Part shown: positions 4,511-6,496 of the stretch, one piece after another
Layout of the letters: each line of letters starts with the position of its first letter
Numbering within the stretch: position 1 is the stretch's first letter
Assembly (NCBI GenBank): GCA_019418525.1
Contig: DYBS01000130.1
Coordinates: forward strand, 1 to 6,496
Direction: 5' to 3'
DNA: 6,496 nt
Source of the DNA: Clostridiales bacterium
GTDB taxonomy: Bacteria; Bacillota; Clostridia; Oscillospirales; Oscillospiraceae
Notes under the pieces: model-generated
Database searches by the model: none
What the model saw: the letters and a program-made list of their open reading frames with translations, nothing else
Told to the model about the DNA's origin: nothing
Made by a program: the position numbers and the translations under genes

Positions 4511-6496
4511 CATTTCAGCTCCACCACCGTGACGCCGTCCTCGCCCTCGCCGAAGCGGCCAGGGCGGAAGGATTTCACATAGCGGCTGCGCTTGAGGTGT
4601 TCCCGCACCGCCTTGCGCACCGCGCCGGTGCCTTTGCCGTGGATGACAGTGACCTCCTGCAGGCGGCCCAGCATGGCGTTGTCCAGGAACATGTCCAGGG
4701 CGTTGATGGCCTCGTCGGTCATCATGCCCCGCAGGTCCACCTCCGGCGACGCACCCAGGGAGCGCAGCTTGTGCTCGGCCTGGCGCACCACCTTGCGGGC
4801 CTCCTTCTGGGTCTGGGTCTCCCCCTCCACCACGCGGACCTCGCTCTGTTTGGCGGTGATTTTCAGAATGCCCGCCTGGAGCTGGAGGGACCCGTCCTTG
4901 TTCACGCTCAGGACGGTGGCCTGGGTGCCCATCTTCACCAGCTCCACCGTGTCGCCCGCCTTGGCCGGACGGGTAGGAGGCGGCGCGGGCTCCTCCTTGC
5001 GGCGGCCCAGCTTGTCCTCGGCCTCGTTCAGGCGGTGCTTCAGACCGGCGCGGGCCTCGTTGACCCGCTGCCAGTCCTCCTCCTTGCGCTGCTTCTTGCG
5101 CATGTCGTTGAGCTCTTTAAAGACCTGGTCGGCTGTATCTCGCGCCTCGTCCAGGATGCGCCGGGCCTCGGCCTGGGCCTTCTCCACGGCCTTGGCCCGC
5201 TCCTTCTCCAGCTTCTCCCGGTACTCCCGGGCCACCTTGGCCGAGTCCTCCATCTCCCGACGGAGCTTGGCGGCCTCTTCCTTCTCCCGCTCCATCTGCT
5301 GGCGCTGCTCGTCCAGCTGGGTGAGCACGTCCTCAAAGCGGACATTTTCCGCGTCGATGCGCTCGGCGGCCTTTTGGATGATATATTTCGGCAGGCCCAG
5401 CCGCTCGGAGATGGCGAAGGCGTTGGACTTGCCGGGGATGCCGATGAGCAGCCGGTAGGTGGGGGCCAGGGAGTCCACGTTGAACTCGCAGGAGGCGTTC
5501 TCCACCCCCTTGGTGGTCATGGCGTACACCTTCAGCTCGGCGTAGTGGGTGGTGGCGGCCACCAGGGCCCCCAGCTCCCGGGCGCTCTCGATGATGGCGG
5601 CGGCCAGGGCGGCGCCCTCGATGGGGTCGGTGCCCGCGCCCAGCTCGTCGAAGAGGATGAGGGTCTCGTCGTCCGCCTCCTTCAGGATGCCCACGATGTT
5701 GACCATGTGGGAGGAGAAGGTGGACAGGCTCTGGGCGATGGACTGCTCGTCGCCCACGTCGGCCAGCACCCGGGAAAAGACCTGGATGCGGCTGTCGGCG
5801 TCCACGGGGATGTGGAGGCCGCACTGGGCCATGAGCACCAGCAGGCCCATGGTCTTGATGGTCACCGTCTTACCGCCGGTGTTGGGGCCGGTGATGACCA
5901 GGGTGTCGAAGTCCTCCCCCAGCATCAGGTCGTTGGGCACGGCCTTGTTGGGGTCCAGCAGCGGGTGGCGGGCCCGGCGGAGATAGAGCCCCCGCTTGAC
6001 GATCTTGGGCTCGGCGCCCTTCATGCGGTAGGAGAGCTTGGCCCGGGCGAAGATGACGTCCAGCATGAGCAGGAGGTCATAGTTCTGGGCAATATCCTCC
6101 CGGTAGGCGGCGCACTCGGCGGAGAGCTCGGCCAGGATGCGCTCGATCTCCTTCTCCTCCCGGGACTGGAGCTCCCGCAGCTCGTTGTTGGCCTTCACCA
6201 CCCCCATGGGCTCGATGAAGAAGGTGCCGCCGGAGGAGGACACGTCGTGGACCAGACCGGGTACGTCGTTCTTGTGCTCCGACTTCACCGGCACCACGAA
6301 GCGGTCGTTGCGCTGGGTGATGATGGCCTCCTGGAGGTACTTGGCCTGGTTGGAGGAGATGAGCTTGTTGAGGATGTCCCGGACCTTGCTGGCGGTGGCC
6401 CGGATGTGGCGGCGGATGTCGGCAAGCTCCGGACTTGCCGAGTCGGCGATCTCGTCCTCGCCCACGATGGAGCCGGTGATCTTGTCCTCCAGGTAC
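4510..6496 (-). CDS. mutS2: MutS2, DNA mismatch repair-like ATPase with Smr nuclease domain (5' end cut off)
   Basis: MutS2 is a MutS-family ATPase. It is linked to suppression of homologous recombination in some bacteria and, in B. subtilis, to sensing and rescue of collided ribosomes. The frame is open to the right edge; 661 residues are visible and about 125 are missing compared with the usual length near 785. Counting from the first full codon (6495, YLEDKI), one sees the helical core and clamp region (1-170), Walker A GPNTGGKT (203-210), the SLSTFSSHM signature (about 256-264), Walker B LILFDE (279-284), the switch histidine in TTHYAELK (317), a long charged coiled coil (about 380-490), a Pro-rich linker, a KOW-like beta domain (about 510-557) and the Smr domain (about 585-661) with VDLRG (586-590) and HGKGTG (619-624). 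The GTG at 6465 encodes an internal valine and is not the start. The MutS mismatch-recognition domain is absent, as expected for MutS2. Confidence 0.97.
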   Translation of the reverse strand, partial: YLEDKITGSIVGEDEIADSASPELADIRRHIRATASKVRDILNKLISSNQAKYLQEAIITQRNDRFVVPVKSEHKNDVPGLVHDVSSSGGTFFIEPMGVVKANNELRELQSREEKEIERILAELSAECAAYREDIAQNYDLLLMLDVIFARAKLSYRMKGAEPKIVKRGLYLRRARHPLLDPNKAVPNDLMLGEDFDTLVITGPNTGGKTVTIKTMGLLVLMAQCGLHIPVDADSRIQVFSRVLADVGDEQSIAQSLSTFSSHMVNIVGILKEADDETLILFDELGAGTDPIEGAALAAAIIESARELGALVAATTHYAELKVYAMTTKGVENASCEFNVDSLAPTYRLLIGIPGKSNAFAISERLGLPKYIIQKAAERIDAENVRFEDVLTQLDEQRQQMEREKEEAAKLRREMEDSAKVAREYREKLEKERAKAVEKAQAEARRILDEARDTADQVFKELNDMRKKQRKEEDWQRVNEARAGLKHRLNEAEDKLGRRKEEPAPPPTRPAKAGDTVELVKMGTQATVLSVNKDGSLQLQAGILKITAKQSEVRVVEGETQTQKEARKVVRQAEHKLRSLGASPEVDLRGMMTDEAINALDMFLDNAMLGRLQEVTVIHGKGTGAVRKAVREHLKRSRYVKSFRPGRFGEGEDGVTVVELK

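Noticed and set aside
5040..5986. Long frames of both strands inside mutS2 (for example 5333-5824 minus and 5549-5986 plus)
   Set aside because: They are out-of-frame readings of mutS2, whose Walker, coiled-coil and Smr motifs lie in the true frame.
1..6496. A new defence, mobile or biosynthetic system in this window
   Set aside because: All the complete genes except the coiled-coil one belong to well-known housekeeping families in an ordinary Clostridia arrangement. There is no transposase, integrase, nuclease-toxin pair, reverse transcriptase or repeat-spacer array.

Overview
The window looks like part of a chromosome from a fairly GC-rich member of the Clostridia, plausibly an Oscillospiraceae gut bacterium of the Flavonifractor/Pseudoflavonifractor kind. 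This is inferred from the mix of Firmicutes-type genes (MutS2 with a Smr tail, HPr with both His15 and Ser46, and the rsmD-coaD-coiled-coil order), strong AGGAGG ribosome binding sites, GC-rich coding DNA and AT-rich promoters. No species can be named from the sequence alone.

Every supported gene is on the minus strand, so transcription runs from high to low coordinates. From right to left: (1) mutS2, cut by the right edge, lacking roughly its first 125 residues. (2) A 135-bp AT-rich gap with a good sigma-A-type promoter and two related small dyads, then ptsH (HPr), closed by an intrinsic terminator at 4067-4098. (3) A 339-bp stretch (3728-4066) with no credible gene but an unusual density of inverted repeats, including a perfect 28-bp palindrome. 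(4) A tight operon uvrC - rsmD - coaD - coiled-coil protein, with gaps of 14 and 24 bp and then a 1-base stop/start overlap, closed by a strong terminator at 279-313. (5) A gene-free AT-rich stretch ending at the left edge in a sigma-A-type promoter followed by three tandem 10-bp boxes that resemble the MraZ operator. The ATG at positions 5-3 is therefore probably the start of mraZ, the first gene of the division and cell-wall cluster.

Functionally these are housekeeping genes: nucleotide excision repair (UvrC), MutS2-type DNA/ribosome surveillance, 16S rRNA methylation (RsmD), coenzyme A synthesis (CoaD), PTS sugar transport and carbon regulation (HPr), and probably the start of the cell-division cluster. 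I found no mobile element, CRISPR array, tRNA or rRNA, and no clear new multi-gene system. The parts most worth a second look are non-coding: the hairpin-rich block before uvrC, the twin dyads at the ptsH promoter, and the putative MraZ boxes. Among the proteins, only the coiled-coil protein after coaD is of unknown function.
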